A stretch of DNA of 64,000 bases, taken from Kuschelorhynchus macadamiae. Lineage: Eukaryota; Arthropoda; Insecta; Coleoptera; Curculionidae. Numbering within the stretch: position 1 is the first letter of the stretch; every line of letters starts with the position of its first letter. Shown here one piece after another: positions 1 to 8,515 of the stretch. The stretch spans positions 248,001-312,000 of the forward strand of contig JAUTXW010002391.1 of NCBI GenBank assembly GCA_030620095.1. The letters are read 5' to 3'. Under the pieces are notes generated by a model. It saw nothing but the letters and a program-made list of their open reading frames with translations. It ran no database searches and was not told where the DNA came from. Both the position numbers and the translations under genes were made by a program.

Positions 1-830
1 TGTAAAGCAGTGTCCAGTGCGAGGCCTAATTATGGAATTATTGAGGTCAAATGTCTTCTCTCTGTGTATGAGAATTTTTGTTCCATTTTATTTCAGGGAA
101 TTCTTATATTTGGGCGGAGCAAATGCCTTTCTCTTTTGCAGTTAATTCCCATTGGGTAGAATGCTCTTTTTTATAATGGTTAATATGTGAAAAGACTCTA
201 TTAAAGCATTTCTTGGAATGTTCAATAATCTTCCAATGTTGGCCAGTTTATATGGTTTTTCATAACCTGGGATATTTATGTGCCCTGGACCAATCCTGGT
301 ATCCATGCCAATTTAATGTTGTTGTTTCGGTTTGCTTCTGTAATAACTCTTTTTGTTGTTAATTTTATGTGATTGTTATGATGGTTGACAGTATTTTTTA
401 AGTTTAAAGTAAGTTTTTCAATGGCACTTTTAGAGTCAGAGAAAATGATTGCATTTTTTATATTATTTTTAAGTAAACAGCATGTACTTTCATGTATCCC
501 TACAACTTCTGTGGAGATCGGAGAAGATGTCTCATTCATTGGGTAGTCTAGAAGGGAAACTGTAGTAGTTTGTTTTAGGGCAGAATAAACCGTAAATAGT
601 TCTATTCTTTTTTTCAGCCATCGGAGTATAATTAATAAAGGTGTACTTTTCTTTATAAGTTTCTGTGTTTTTTAGAAATGTTGTGTTGTAAGTTTCATTT
701 TTCTTTAGGTTAATGTTTACAGTGTCAATGTTTTTCGTTTGATTTTCCATTTCTATTTCATAGCAAGGGCTATGCCAAGATAGGGATAGAAATGCCTGTA
801 AGCTTCTACCAAGTAAGCGACCTCTTCACC
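1..830 (-). pseudogene. Non-LTR retrotransposon fragment, RNase H region (decayed)
   Basis: On the minus strand two adjoining reading frames (532-750 and 276-539) together resemble the RNase H domain at the end of R1/I/Jockey-type LINE ORF2. I see FINYTPM where the family has a YTDGS-like motif, a YYSFPSRLP strand, the STEVVGIHE helix and the IIFSDSKSAIEKL strand-helix with its catalytic Asp, then AWIPG. Below 276 the similarity continues in broken frames to IIRPRTGH near position 10-30, which matches the RLRTGH motif after RNase H. The first catalytic Asp looks lost and there are several frame breaks, so this is a dead fragment cut by the window edge. The LINE clade is not certain. Confidence 0.6.
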
Positions 831-856
831 TTTTTAGTGCTCCACAAACCATTAAT

Positions 857-900
857 CGGTAAACTACAGTGACTTTATATAAAGTCACTGTACGGTAAAC
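857..900. repeat. 28-bp perfect palindrome between 8-bp direct repeats
   Basis: Positions 865-892 are a perfect palindrome whose half is TACAGTGACTTTAT. It is flanked exactly by CGGTAAAC at 857-864 and CGGTAAAC at 893-900. This is the layout of a transposon with 14-bp terminal inverted repeats directly abutting each other and an 8-bp target-site duplication, as made by hAT or P elements. That it is an extreme deletion derivative is inference. Confidence 0.6.
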
Positions 901-990
901 AGCGCCAGCGCCACATACCAAACCAATGTTGTCTTCTAATATATAGGTTTATTTCGGCGGAGTGTAAACAAGATTTGGTACATTCACATT

Positions 991-1060
991 GCAGTGCCTC
1001 GTGGCGCAGTGGTAGGGTTCTTCGTCTACGTTACGCGGCACCTAGATTCGAATTCGGACT
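991..1060 (+). repeat. tRNA-derived SINE head or tRNA-like pseudogene
   Basis: A perfect polymerase III A box (TGGCGCAGTGG, 1002-1012) is followed at tRNA-like spacing by a near-consensus B box (GATTCGAATTC, 1045-1055). A T-rich run from about 1067 could end transcription. The segment does not fold into a clean tRNA by eye, and no CCA-adjacent acceptor stem is obvious, so a SINE head is preferred over a functional tRNA gene. The body of the SINE cannot be bounded. Confidence 0.5.
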
Positions 1061-1137
1061 AGAACTTTTTTTTAGTTTTTTTTAACTTATAGTTAATTAA
1101 ATTTGGATTAGGTTCGGTTAGGGTTTTTGTAAGAAAA

Positions 1138-1885
1138 GCGCTCTAACAAAATTGTTTGAGTCTATATTCAATTAAGGATTTTTTTAATAATACCTATACT
1201 GTTAGGTAGATCTGTCCAGTTAGGTTAACTCATGTTCGTCGTTCGCCATAAACGAACCTTAAAGCCACAATAAATAATAAAAATTCTGTTGTACAAAGAA
1301 AAGAACTGTGGCAACGTCAATATGTGGCGGATTGTGTTCCGAATCATCATAAAGCCGATTAAAACCTTAATACGCCCAGTGTAATATATACTACACAACT
1401 ATTTATTTCACTGTATACGTCTTGTCTTCCATCAAACGCAACTTGTTCAATGTGGCTTGTATTGGTTCGTCGTTTATAAGGCCCATTACAGAGTTAATGG
1501 GTCTTGATCTATACTCGGCTTTGAATTCGGCGCATACAATACTTAAAATAATAAAAATGCAGAATAGGTTAGGTGAGGATAGGTTAGGTTCATGGTTAGA
1601 AAATAGTTGGGCGGGGGAGGGTGGGAGTAAGTGAGAAAAACTCAACTAAGAGCTTACATTTTTTACAATTTATTGACAAATAAGATAATTCCAACATAAG
1701 AAGAGATTTTGCAGAATAAAATATTGGGTGGGATGCTGTAAAGAAAGCACGCAGTAGCACGCTAACAAAATTTCAAGTCTAGATTAAAACAGAGATTTTT
1801 TTAACATAACCTATACTGTTAGATAGATATGTCCTGTTGGCATTAGGTTAGCCCAGGTTCGTCGATAAAACTATCATTAAGGCCG
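1138..1885. repeat. Dispersed direct repeat pair (1138-1265 and 1762-1885)
   Basis: The two stretches share, in the same order, CGCT(CT)AACAAAAT, a T-rich tract, ACCTATACTGTTAG, TAGAT.TGTCC and a final GTTCGTCG. They differ by scattered substitutions and small indels. This is a diverged interspersed or duplicated repeat. The open frames on both strands at 1403-1645 mirror each other and have no recognisable content. Confidence 0.55.
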
Positions 1886-3429
1886 TAAAATCAGACTACA
1901 AAACATCGAAAATCAGATTTGAAATACACTCGCATTCTAAAGTGGTCTCTCAAGACCCTAGATCTGCAACCATTCTCGGCAATCAACATACATTTTTCAA
2001 ACAAAAAAAAACACATTTTTCTACGTGTTTCCTAGTGGTTCTAACGGTTTAGACTTTAGATCACATAATTATGAGTGTGGAGAAGAGTAATTATATGGAG
2101 AAGTGGCTGTAAAGTGCACATGCGCATGTGCTCTTGACTATGTTGTAAACAGTAGTTAGAGTAGAAGAAATATTATTTATTACAGTTCATATATGGAATA
2201 CTGAAATTTACAATTAATATTCGTTAGGAATTTAAAATCACGTCGAATGCAGTAGTTGATCGTTAGGTATTGATAATGGTTATTGAGATTATTTCCACTA
2301 AAAGAAATAATTTGTATAAGTTATATAGAACGTTTCGAAAATGCCAATTAACTGCTAAAAGATATAGAAAAGATGGCCGCTAAAGTCCGGATATCATAGT
2401 GACTTAGAACATCTCAAAACGTATTCTTTATGAGTCTAAAGTAAATGTATGGTGTCTGCGCGTCTAGACTAAAGGAAAGTCAGTATTATTTTGTGTTAAA
2501 TTGTTTTCTCTTTCAAAAATGGTATCTTTTTGGTAATTGAATAACTGACTACTTTTTTTTCACAAAACACCCAGTGCAGTTGTGTAAAGTCGGCGCCGGT
2601 AGATAGATATAGCTGGGCAAGGTATAATATGCAAAAATAAAATTTTATTGAGATACGAAAAACATAATTATTGGGAGTTTACAAGCCACAAATAAAACTG
2701 TTTTCAGGTAAAACAATATCGAGTTAGAATATCGACCGCGCGACCTCTTAACAATTGAACTTCCGCATGCCGACGCAGCGTAGGTAGCTAAAAAAGCACT
2801 TTTTAGTTGGTTATTTTTTTTGCACTAGTCACTACCAACATTTTATTTCCTGTATATTTCCAACTCGCACATGGATCATAAAAATAGAAAAATATATATT
2901 ACAAAAAACAGTATATAAATCAATTTTCATCGATTAAAAACGTCCGAAACAATATCGAGTTAGAATATCGACCGCGCGACATCTGAACAATTGAACTTCC
3001 GTATGCCGACGTAATACCGCGACCGATCGATCGAATTATAAGAAAAGACCGGCTGATGACCCAAATCGCGGTTTCATATTCCATTTGCTATCACGTTCAG
3101 CTGCCACTCGGTAGCTGTGAAATCTTCGGGTACTTTCGTCAAGCTTCAAGGTAATCAGGGCAATTGGGACTGCCCAGCCAGCTTAGTATAGCGTATTTTA
3201 TTATGCCTAAGGAACGCAACAAGACCATTCGAACCACCGCGGGCGGGTAATAGTGTAGAGTAGTTATAATAGGGGAGCGCCTCCTCCTCTTCCTCTCTCT
3301 CATGTCCCTCATTCTTAACTTCCTCCCCTTTTATTCTCATTCGCATCATATTTTTAATTTTTTCTCTTTGTTCTCCCACATTTGATTTTGCATTCTTAAG
3401 TCTTATAAATAGGTGCATCATGATCATTT
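1886..3429. other. Non-coding stretch with a 64-bp direct repeat pair
   Basis: No gene is seen. A well-conserved direct repeat occupies 2707-2770 and 2944-3008; both begin AACAATATCGAGTTAGAATA and end near ATGCCGACG, with few differences. It is unusually CG-rich (ATCGACCGCGCGAC) for this AT-rich window. The frame at 3155-3445 is a low-complexity pyrimidine-rich antisense frame and is not supported. Confidence 0.5.
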
Positions 3430-3506
3430 TAGTATGCCAAGACACATTTACTAAGCTGTGCTCGAGTTGCGTAAAAAGTTATTTTTGAATTTTTCCACCA
3501 ATTTTG

Positions 3507-3513
3507 TATAAAA
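3507..3513 (+). promoter_or_regulatory. TATA box before the three-gene cluster
   Basis: TATAAAA lies about 40 bases before the ATG at 3549, a normal distance for a TATA-driven promoter. A short upstream ORF opens at 3526 and overlaps that ATG. Confidence 0.4.
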
Positions 3514-3548
3514 CAAAAAGAAAAAATGTGTCAAGTAATAAGTGAATT

Positions 3549-3938
3549 ATGTGTAATCGCGAAAAATTAACTACAACTATCAGACAGTTAAAAGTTAAAT
3601 ATCTCAATTTCTTTGAAGTGATTTCGAAAGATGAATACACCAAGCTGTTTTATCCACTGAAACGAGATTATTTGGAAGCAATTGACTGTTGTGATGATTA
3701 TTTAGAAGGAATTATAAGCCTTACTATGTTTTTCAATACATTTGGGAAATCATACTTTGTAGGAGAATTAAGCCACCTAATAGAATTTATAGGAGAAGAT
3801 TGCCAATTTATACCTGCTATTATTGCAACCCAAAAGAGGTTTCAATTATACGAAGATAAAAAACAGGTATTATCAAAGAAAGTTAATCCTATTCGCAAGA
3901 GACGTCCCCCTACATATTTAAAATATTATGTTAAATAA
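3549..3938 (+). CDS. Polinton small protein, tandem paralogue 1 of 3
   Basis: 129 residues, function not recognised. No signal peptide or membrane segment. Predicted mostly helical. The core carries A-x-x-C-C-x-x-Y-L near residues 48-57 and a downstream F-x-x-x-G-x-x-Y/F helix, both shared with the next two genes. This suggests one small domain duplicated twice. It differs from its siblings by a basic Pro-rich tail (KKVNPIRKRRPP) that could bind nucleic acid or act as a nuclear localisation signal. It is the first gene at the left end of the element, downstream of a TATAAAA at 3507, and stops 5 bases before the next ATG. Confidence 0.7.
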   Translation: MCNREKLTTTIRQLKVKYLNFFEVISKDEYTKLFYPLKRDYLEAIDCCDDYLEGIISLTMFFNTFGKSYFVGELSHLIEFIGEDCQFIPAIIATQKRFQLYEDKKQVLSKKVNPIRKRRPPTYLKYYVK

Positions 3939-3943
3939 ATGAA

Positions 3944-4222
3944 ATGGCTGAGTTGCTGATTGCAGTTCAATTATTAGAGGAGAAATTTAGTAATCTTTCA
4001 AAAACCTATTTCTGTGGTGGTCCGGAGTGGATAGACTTTTATTGTAATCAATCTGAGGAATTCGTAAAGGCTGCCCTCTGTTGCAACAAATACATTGAAA
4101 CATTAAATTTTTTTCAACTTATTCAAGATCTAAAAGATATTGGCTTTGGTTACTATTTAAAAGACTTGAAGCAATTTATTGACGAGGATACTATTCTTCA
4201 AGAAATTGAAAAGGAAGAATAA
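3944..4222 (+). CDS. Polinton small protein, tandem paralogue 2 of 3
   Basis: 92 residues, function unknown. AALCCNKYIE followed by a helix ending FGYYLKDLKQFI aligns with AIDCCDDYLE...SYFVGELSHLI in paralogue 1 and with KFCNDYLK...RYHINCIQSWL in paralogue 3. Acidic C-terminus (EIEKEE). It starts 5 bases after the stop of gene 1 and ends 26 bases before gene 3, so the three would be read from one message, which is odd for eukaryotic translation unless reinitiation occurs. No catalytic motif is visible. Confidence 0.68.
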   Translation: MAELLIAVQLLEEKFSNLSKTYFCGGPEWIDFYCNQSEEFVKAALCCNKYIETLNFFQLIQDLKDIGFGYYLKDLKQFIDEDTILQEIEKEE

Positions 4223-4248
4223 ATTTAATAATATTTACAATAGAGCAA

Positions 4249-4515
4249 ATGGTTACTGAAATGTATGAAGAGTTTATTATATCTGCTGCATACTTCCAAT
4301 ATTTATCAATTGTAGGCGAAGAAGACGCAGAAGCACAAGATTTGTCAGCATATGTTAATAATATAGATCGAATGGAACAATGTAAATTAGCCGCTAAATT
4401 TTGTAATGATTATTTAAAATATAAAAATGAGTATGAACTTTTAAATGAATTTAGAAAATTAGATTTAAGGTATCATATTAATTGTATTCAATCATGGTTG
4501 GTTAATGCAAAATAA
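4249..4515 (+). CDS. Polinton small protein, tandem paralogue 3 of 3
   Basis: 88 residues, function unknown. The core AAKFCNDYLK and a following amphipathic helix match the other two members. The first Cys of the CC pair is Phe here. Very acidic N-terminal loop (GEEDAEAQD). It ends 28 bases before the convergent stop of the minus-strand gene at 4544, so a shared terminator region lies at 4516-4543 with T-rich sequence on the plus strand. Confidence 0.68.
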   Translation: MVTEMYEEFIISAAYFQYLSIVGEEDAEAQDLSAYVNNIDRMEQCKLAAKFCNDYLKYKNEYELLNEFRKLDLRYHINCIQSWLVNAK

Positions 4516-4543
4516 AAAGGTAATTAAGTTTTTTTTTATATTT

Positions 4544-4993
4544 TTATTCATTCATAAAACAATTGTCATATAAAAATAACACATTTGTCAAAGCACACAT
4601 ACAAGGTGATTTTGAATGATAGAAGCATTTCGGTTCCATTAGCTTTAGCGCTGGTTGTTCATCTATTTCAATCACATGCTTTTTAGAATATTTCTGTATA
4701 AAATCCTTTTTTTCGCTTCCTTTTACAAAAACAAAATCTGCTTTCTTCGTAAGTGTTTCAATTATTTTTGGGAAATGATGTAATGGAGTAAATCCATTAT
4801 TCCAATGTATACAATGATAATTTTTCGTTAACCATACCGCCTGCTTGTGACAATCAGATGAAAGAAACTCCATTGGAAAAGGCTTTTTAAAAATGTAATG
4901 AGTCATTTCATAACCATCAAAAGCTGCAAGCTCTTTCGGTATAAATTTATTTTTTTCATCCTTGAATCCTTGAATATCTATAACCAATCTCAT
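4544..4993 (-). CDS. Conserved Polinton protein of unknown function (VIDIQGF family)
   Basis: 149 residues. I recognise the general pattern from insect mobile and virus-like elements: an N-terminal hydrophobic strand followed by D-x-Q-G-F, a central HCIHWNNG motif, FVKGSEKKDFI, and a Cys/His-rich end (CFYHSKSPCMCAL). The strand-Asp start and later charged residues could fit an RNase H-like fold, but that is speculation and no complete catalytic set is evident. The ATG overlaps the stop of the tiny upstream ORF (ATGA at 4990-4993). It is the last gene of the leftward virion block. Confidence 0.7.
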   Translation of the reverse strand: MRLVIDIQGFKDEKNKFIPKELAAFDGYEMTHYIFKKPFPMEFLSSDCHKQAVWLTKNYHCIHWNNGFTPLHHFPKIIETLTKKADFVFVKGSEKKDFIQKYSKKHVIEIDEQPALKLMEPKCFYHSKSPCMCALTNVLFLYDNCFMNE

Positions 4994-5115
4994 ATTTTCA
5001 AAGCAGCAAATTTTTTAAAGAGACTTTTTTTACTTGAATAATTTGCAATTTCTTCTTTCAGTTGATTAATTTTAAAAATAAATTTTTCAATTTGTAGTTG
5101 TAGTTTTGATGTCAT
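4990..5115 (-). CDS. Tiny coiled-coil ORF, 41 residues
   Basis: Starts at the ATG at 5115 and stops at 4990, sharing ATGA with the start of the next gene. The product is a short charged helix: IEKFIFKINQLKEEI followed by a Lys/Ser-rich turn and LFKKFAALKI. It could be a small coiled-coil structural peptide or simply a leader ORF upstream of the 4993 gene. The tight overlap and lack of any other use for this gap support it modestly. Confidence 0.4.
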   Translation of the reverse strand: MTSKLQLQIEKFIFKINQLKEEIANYSSKKSLFKKFAALKI

Positions 5116-5184
5116 GACTAAAACTAAAAGCTTTTGAAAATTTCTTTAAATTAAATCGAAATATGAAAATAGTGGGAATAAAGT

Positions 5185-6423
5185 TTATAATTGTTTCACA
5201 ATTTTAGTAAGAGGGTTGTAGCTAAATAATTTGTCATGTAAAATAAGACAATAAGCAGAAGTATCTTTTTTAATTGCATTGTGTGTCTCAAATTCAATTC
5301 TCATTACTACGGATCCCGTTTGAATTGTTTCTTTTTGATGGGAGCAATCAATATGTGTAATAGGACTAATGTTTTTGAATTGTTCAGGATTAAAAATGGG
5401 TTCATTTGGAACACCATAGTAAGACTGTCTAAAGTTGGCAAACATTTCGTATAAAGCAGAAAATTTGTTTTCTTCGAAATTTAAGTACAAATCGTGATAA
5501 GGATATCTTTCAGAATTTAAATATACTCTAATATTTGACAAGGTAATATTGTCAAATTTACTCATATCTTTAACAATTTTCCCCTTTCTGTTTTCTTGAA
5601 AGCCAATCACAACATGACGAGGAGCTTCTAGTTTACTAGTTGTTTTTATCGGCCATGTGTGACGGGTTGTTTCGGTTAGAGAAGAATATTCAACAAGTTC
5701 CCAACTCCTGAATCCTATCAATATATCTTTATTTGATTCTAATATTTTTGATAGAGCAAGTTGTTGTGGCATATCAACTAGAATGTGAGGAACTTTCCAA
5801 TAAATTTTATCGAAAGTAACCAATGGAGTGTCAGGAGCAGTAACAAGGTGTGCCGGATCTTCTTTGAAAATAACACCATCTAAATCATCAGTTGATCTAA
5901 TAAGAACCAATTCCTGTTTCATATTCATAATAATTTTTCTGTAATCTTCAAAAAATCCTAAAAGCATTTTTAGTGGTATGGATACGGAGAATTTTCCATC
6001 ATTATCAACTAAAATTGTATCACCTTCTTTCCGATGTGGAAACCAACCTGCATTTTCCAGTTTTAAACTTTCGTTGGTATTGTGAGAAAGGTAGCTTTTT
6101 AAGGTTGATGCTAATCCAACATTTCTTATTGAATCTATAGTAATTCCGTTTAGTTCATAGCGGATTTCTCTGAACAAAAAGGCTATACCATTGTTAATAA
6201 ATAGCAATTCTTTCTTATATTTACCTTCTGTATTAGTTAATTTTCCTTCGATATAAAGTAAACTATCTGATGGTAGAGTGTAAGCATCGAGTTCGTGAAT
6301 TGGGATCCTTATTTCATCATTGTAATCGAATTTTGAAGAAATATATGGTTGATATGTGTGAAGCTCAGAACTGACGATGGAATTGTCTACATAAAGCTTT
6401 TCGTTTACGTTTAATATGTTCAT
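5185..6423 (-). CDS. MCP: Major capsid protein (hexon-like, double jelly roll)
   Basis: 412 residues, about the usual length of Polinton major capsid proteins. Recognisable family stretches are EIRIPIHELDAYTLPSDS and LLYIEG in the first jelly roll, IAFLFREIRYELNGITID, and RNVGLASTLKSYLS followed by NAGW. The second half contains a further set of beta-rich segments (QLALSKILESNKD, VIGFQENRKGKI, RVYLNSERYPY). It would form the trimeric capsomers of an icosahedral particle. The frame is intact. Its ATG shares one base with the stop of the small basic gene upstream (TAATG at 6421-6425), and the gene is part of the leftward virion block with penton, protease and PLA2 genes. Confidence 0.9.
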   Translation of the reverse strand: MNILNVNEKLYVDNSIVSSELHTYQPYISSKFDYNDEIRIPIHELDAYTLPSDSLLYIEGKLTNTEGKYKKELLFINNGIAFLFREIRYELNGITIDSIRNVGLASTLKSYLSHNTNESLKLENAGWFPHRKEGDTILVDNDGKFSVSIPLKMLLGFFEDYRKIIMNMKQELVLIRSTDDLDGVIFKEDPAHLVTAPDTPLVTFDKIYWKVPHILVDMPQQLALSKILESNKDILIGFRSWELVEYSSLTETTRHTWPIKTTSKLEAPRHVVIGFQENRKGKIVKDMSKFDNITLSNIRVYLNSERYPYHDLYLNFEENKFSALYEMFANFRQSYYGVPNEPIFNPEQFKNISPITHIDCSHQKETIQTGSVVMRIEFETHNAIKKDTSAYCLILHDKLFSYNPLTKIVKQL

Positions 6424-6614
6424 TATTTTAAAACAGTGAAACCCAAGGATGTGAGAAATTTACGATTATCTCGTCTTAACTTGTTGGTGTTGGATTTGAT
6501 ACTGAACTGTTGTTTAGGCTTTTTCTTTTTATAAGTTTTTACTTTGTTGATAGTGGTAGGGGCAAGTCTCATCCCAAGGGCTCTATTATATCTAACAACC
6601 ATTTTATATTTCAC
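6423..6614 (-). CDS. Small basic virion protein (core/condensing-type)
   Basis: 63 residues, strongly basic: VKTYKKKKPKQQF and NKLRRDNRKFL. RYNRALGMRLAPTTINK near the start is a pattern I associate with a small protein located between penton and major capsid genes in Polintons. The position and charge suggest a DNA-condensing or core protein like adenoviral small core proteins, an inference. The first ATG (6614) overlaps the penton gene by 11 bases; the second (6602) would not, and may be the real start. The stop overlaps the MCP start by one base. Confidence 0.65.
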   Translation of the reverse strand: MKYKMVVRYNRALGMRLAPTTINKVKTYKKKKPKQQFSIKSNTNKLRRDNRKFLTSLGFTVLK

Positions 6615-7302
6615 TTGTTTGTAAATGTAACCTTACTGTTATAGTTTCTCCTCTAAAACTGATAAGTTCTCCGTCTTGATCAACTATTTTAACTGTTATA
6701 TTGTTAATTGCTTTGACGCTAACTGGAAAATACAAAATGGGCAAAGGAGATTCAACTATTTTATACCCTGGAGCTACAGTTGGATAAAACTGATGAATAA
6801 TATGAACAGGTTTACCATTATTGTAAGAACCGACACAAATATTACAGTCAATACAAATAGCATTCACCTTAGTTATTTTTGCAACATTATCTGATTCTTC
6901 CTCTTTCATAGCTTCTAGTATCCTGCTATTAAAACCCAACATTTTTCCTATCGAATCTTCCTTGGTAAAATCAATTATTCTACTACACATTAAAAAAGTT
7001 TTTAGAGTATTAACATTTGCTTTTAAAAGAAAAAAAATTTTTTCATTCGGAAATAAATCTTCTATACTTTCTCTTATGTATGTTTCTATATCTGTAATGT
7101 CATAAGTTGCGTCGGGAATAACAATTACTTTATTATCTATATAAAATTTATTATATCCTTCTTTTATATTGGGGATAGTCATAAACGTTTCAAAATCAGC
7201 TAAACCCAGGTAATATTGTTTTTCATCCTCTAAATATATGGGCGGATTAAAATCAGCAGACAAAACAGAACTGTTTCCTGATATGGCAATTGTGGTAGAC
7301 AT
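6604..7302 (-). CDS. Minor capsid protein (penton-like, single jelly roll)
   Basis: 232 residues, intact. Matches the Polinton minor capsid protein along its length: ISGNSSVLSADFNPPIYL at the start, YLGLADFETFMTIPNI, NTLKTFLMCSRIIDFT, SIGKMLGFNSR, KVNAICIDCNICVGSYNNG, and the C-terminal GELISFRGETITVRLHL. It would sit at the fivefold vertices. A TATAAAC at 7343-7349, about 40 bases upstream and overlapping the end of the protease gene, could be its promoter. The C-terminus overlaps the small basic gene by 11 bases. Confidence 0.88.
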   Translation of the reverse strand: MSTTIAISGNSSVLSADFNPPIYLEDEKQYYLGLADFETFMTIPNIKEGYNKFYIDNKVIVIPDATYDITDIETYIRESIEDLFPNEKIFFLLKANVNTLKTFLMCSRIIDFTKEDSIGKMLGFNSRILEAMKEEESDNVAKITKVNAICIDCNICVGSYNNGKPVHIIHQFYPTVAPGYKIVESPLPILYFPVSVKAINNITVKIVDQDGELISFRGETITVRLHLQTSEI

Positions 7303-7344
7303 TGCAGTTTATTTATGAATGAGATATTACAATAAATAATGAGT

Positions 7345-7745
7345 TTATATATTTTTTTGCAAAAATTTTAGGGATAGTTGACCACAGTTATATAAATTAA
7401 ATTTTTGTTTATTTTCATAAGTATAAAATACATCCACTTTGCCATTCGAATTAAAATATTTGAGAAGTTCAAAAGGTGGTTTTAAATTTCCATAACTATC
7501 AAAATATATTACATTTTTGTTATTTTTAATATAAGCAGTCCAATGAGATCCTTTATTTTGTTTTTTATCCAAATTTACAATACCACATTCTTTCAGATTA
7601 ATTTTTTTTGGAAGTTCATCGAGCATAAAAACACCTCTAAAGCCAGTTATTTTTAACAGCTTTACATATTTAATAATATCATTGTTCGTAAGTGCTCTTT
7701 TTGGAAAACTTATTTTGAGTTTTTTTTTTGTCTGATTGCTTTCAT
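7345..7745 (-). CDS. Adenain-like cysteine protease (5' part frame-disrupted)
   Basis: Virion maturation protease of the adenovirus endopeptidase family. In the open frame 7345-7626 the catalytic set is visible: His in GSHWTAY, Asp in YFDSYGN, and Cys in LYNCGQ, with a Gln in ENKQKF. Similarity continues upstream of 7626 in the same frame (FPKRALTN, then LLKITGFRGVF), but no ATG is in frame there. The nearest plausible start is the ATG at 7745, in another frame, separated by an A10 run (minus strand of 7720-7729). A length change in that run would join them. So the gene is either broken by a homopolymer indel or starts at an internal codon. It overlaps the end of the PLA2/tail gene. Confidence 0.75.
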
Positions 7746-8428
7746 TTTGACGGATCCTCCTTTATAAGGTCTAATAAATAGTCCCTTTCCTTTATATGGT
7801 CTAATATATAATCCTTTCCCTTCTTTAGAAGCATTTTCCATTGCAATATTATGTCTATGTATTTCTTCTAGTTGCTGTTTAGCTGCTTTAGCATCATTTA
7901 CTGCCTTAGCAATTCCTGCCGCGCCTCCACCTAGTGCACCCAGGGCGCCAAGAATGGGAAACAAAAGAGGTAGAAATCCTCCAATTTTTTTGGGTGTTCG
8001 AATGATACGTTTTTTCTCAATTTAAGTTTACCCCCTTTTGTATTTTTTAATCCCAAACCGAACTTTCTTTTACCCTTCATTATTCCTGCAACACTTAAAG
8101 CTGCAATTTTTTCACCAATAGAAGAATCTTTAGCTTTTACCCTATCCCAGGCTTTTTTTTCTAATATTTGGTCAGATATGTGTCTTTTTGATAAATCTTC
8201 AGTCTGAGAGTAAGATATATCATGTTCTTTGCAAGCGGAATCCAATGGATTTATACCAACGTCACCTCTAGTTAATCTTTTTTCCAAGTTGGTGCCGGGA
8301 CCACAATAATTATATCCTGGTATATGAACTTCGAAAGGTAGTTTACTAATTAATTTATTTACTAAACCAGAGCCTTTTCTATTACGTGTTTTAATAGTTT
8401 TTTTCAACTTATGGCGACCCACAGTCAT
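7710..8428 (-). CDS. Phospholipase A2 virion protein with pVI-like membrane-active tail (frame change at an A7 run)
   Basis: First part (8428 to about 7992): basic N-terminus, then a secreted-type PLA2 core with calcium loop YCGPGT (residues 41-46) and active-site CKEHD (His69, Asp70), as in parvovirus VP1 and other Polinton/adintovirus PLA2 proteins that breach endosomal membranes. Second part (frame used from about 7990 to 7710): Gly/Ala-rich hydrophobic helix (FPILGALGALGGGAAG), a charged helix and the duplicated motif GKGLYIRPYKG / GKGLFIRPYKG. The second frame is open across the junction. The junction is A-AAA-AAA in the zero frame and the tail is in the -1 frame, so either one A was lost or ribosomes slip there. 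The zero-frame end (DFYLFCFPFLAPWVH) looks spurious. Confidence 0.8.
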
Positions 8429-8515
8429 TGAAGTTCTTTTTATACTAAAAGCACATTGACATTTTTCTGGTATAAATACTTTTACAGCTAAAAATATTTA
8501 CTAGTGTGATTAAGA
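8429..8515. promoter_or_regulatory. Divergent promoter between virion block and ATPase gene
   Basis: Only 87 bases separate the divergent starts at 8428 (minus) and 8516 (plus). On the plus strand TATAAATA at 8471-8478 lies 38 bases before the ATPase ATG, a good distance. On the minus strand TATAAAAA at 8437-8444 is very near the PLA2 ATG, too close for classical use, so the minus-strand promoter is uncertain. Confidence 0.45.

Noticed and set aside
991..1060. Functional tRNA gene
   Set aside because: A and B boxes are present but I could not form a convincing acceptor or anticodon stem, so a SINE head is preferred.
1403..1645. Overlapping open frames on both strands
   Set aside because: They mirror each other, are short, have no recognisable domain, and lie next to dispersed repeats.
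3184..3200. AGTATA as the left terminus of the Polinton
   Set aside because: Polinton ends often begin AGT, but I found no matching TATACT terminus or inverted repeat at the right side.
3155..3445. 96-codon minus-strand frame with Glu/Lys-rich product
   Set aside because: Low-complexity antisense of a pyrimidine-rich tract; no homology and no place in the element's gene order.
6676..6894. 72-codon plus-strand frame
   Set aside because: Lies wholly inside the intact penton-like gene on the minus strand; composition-driven shadow.
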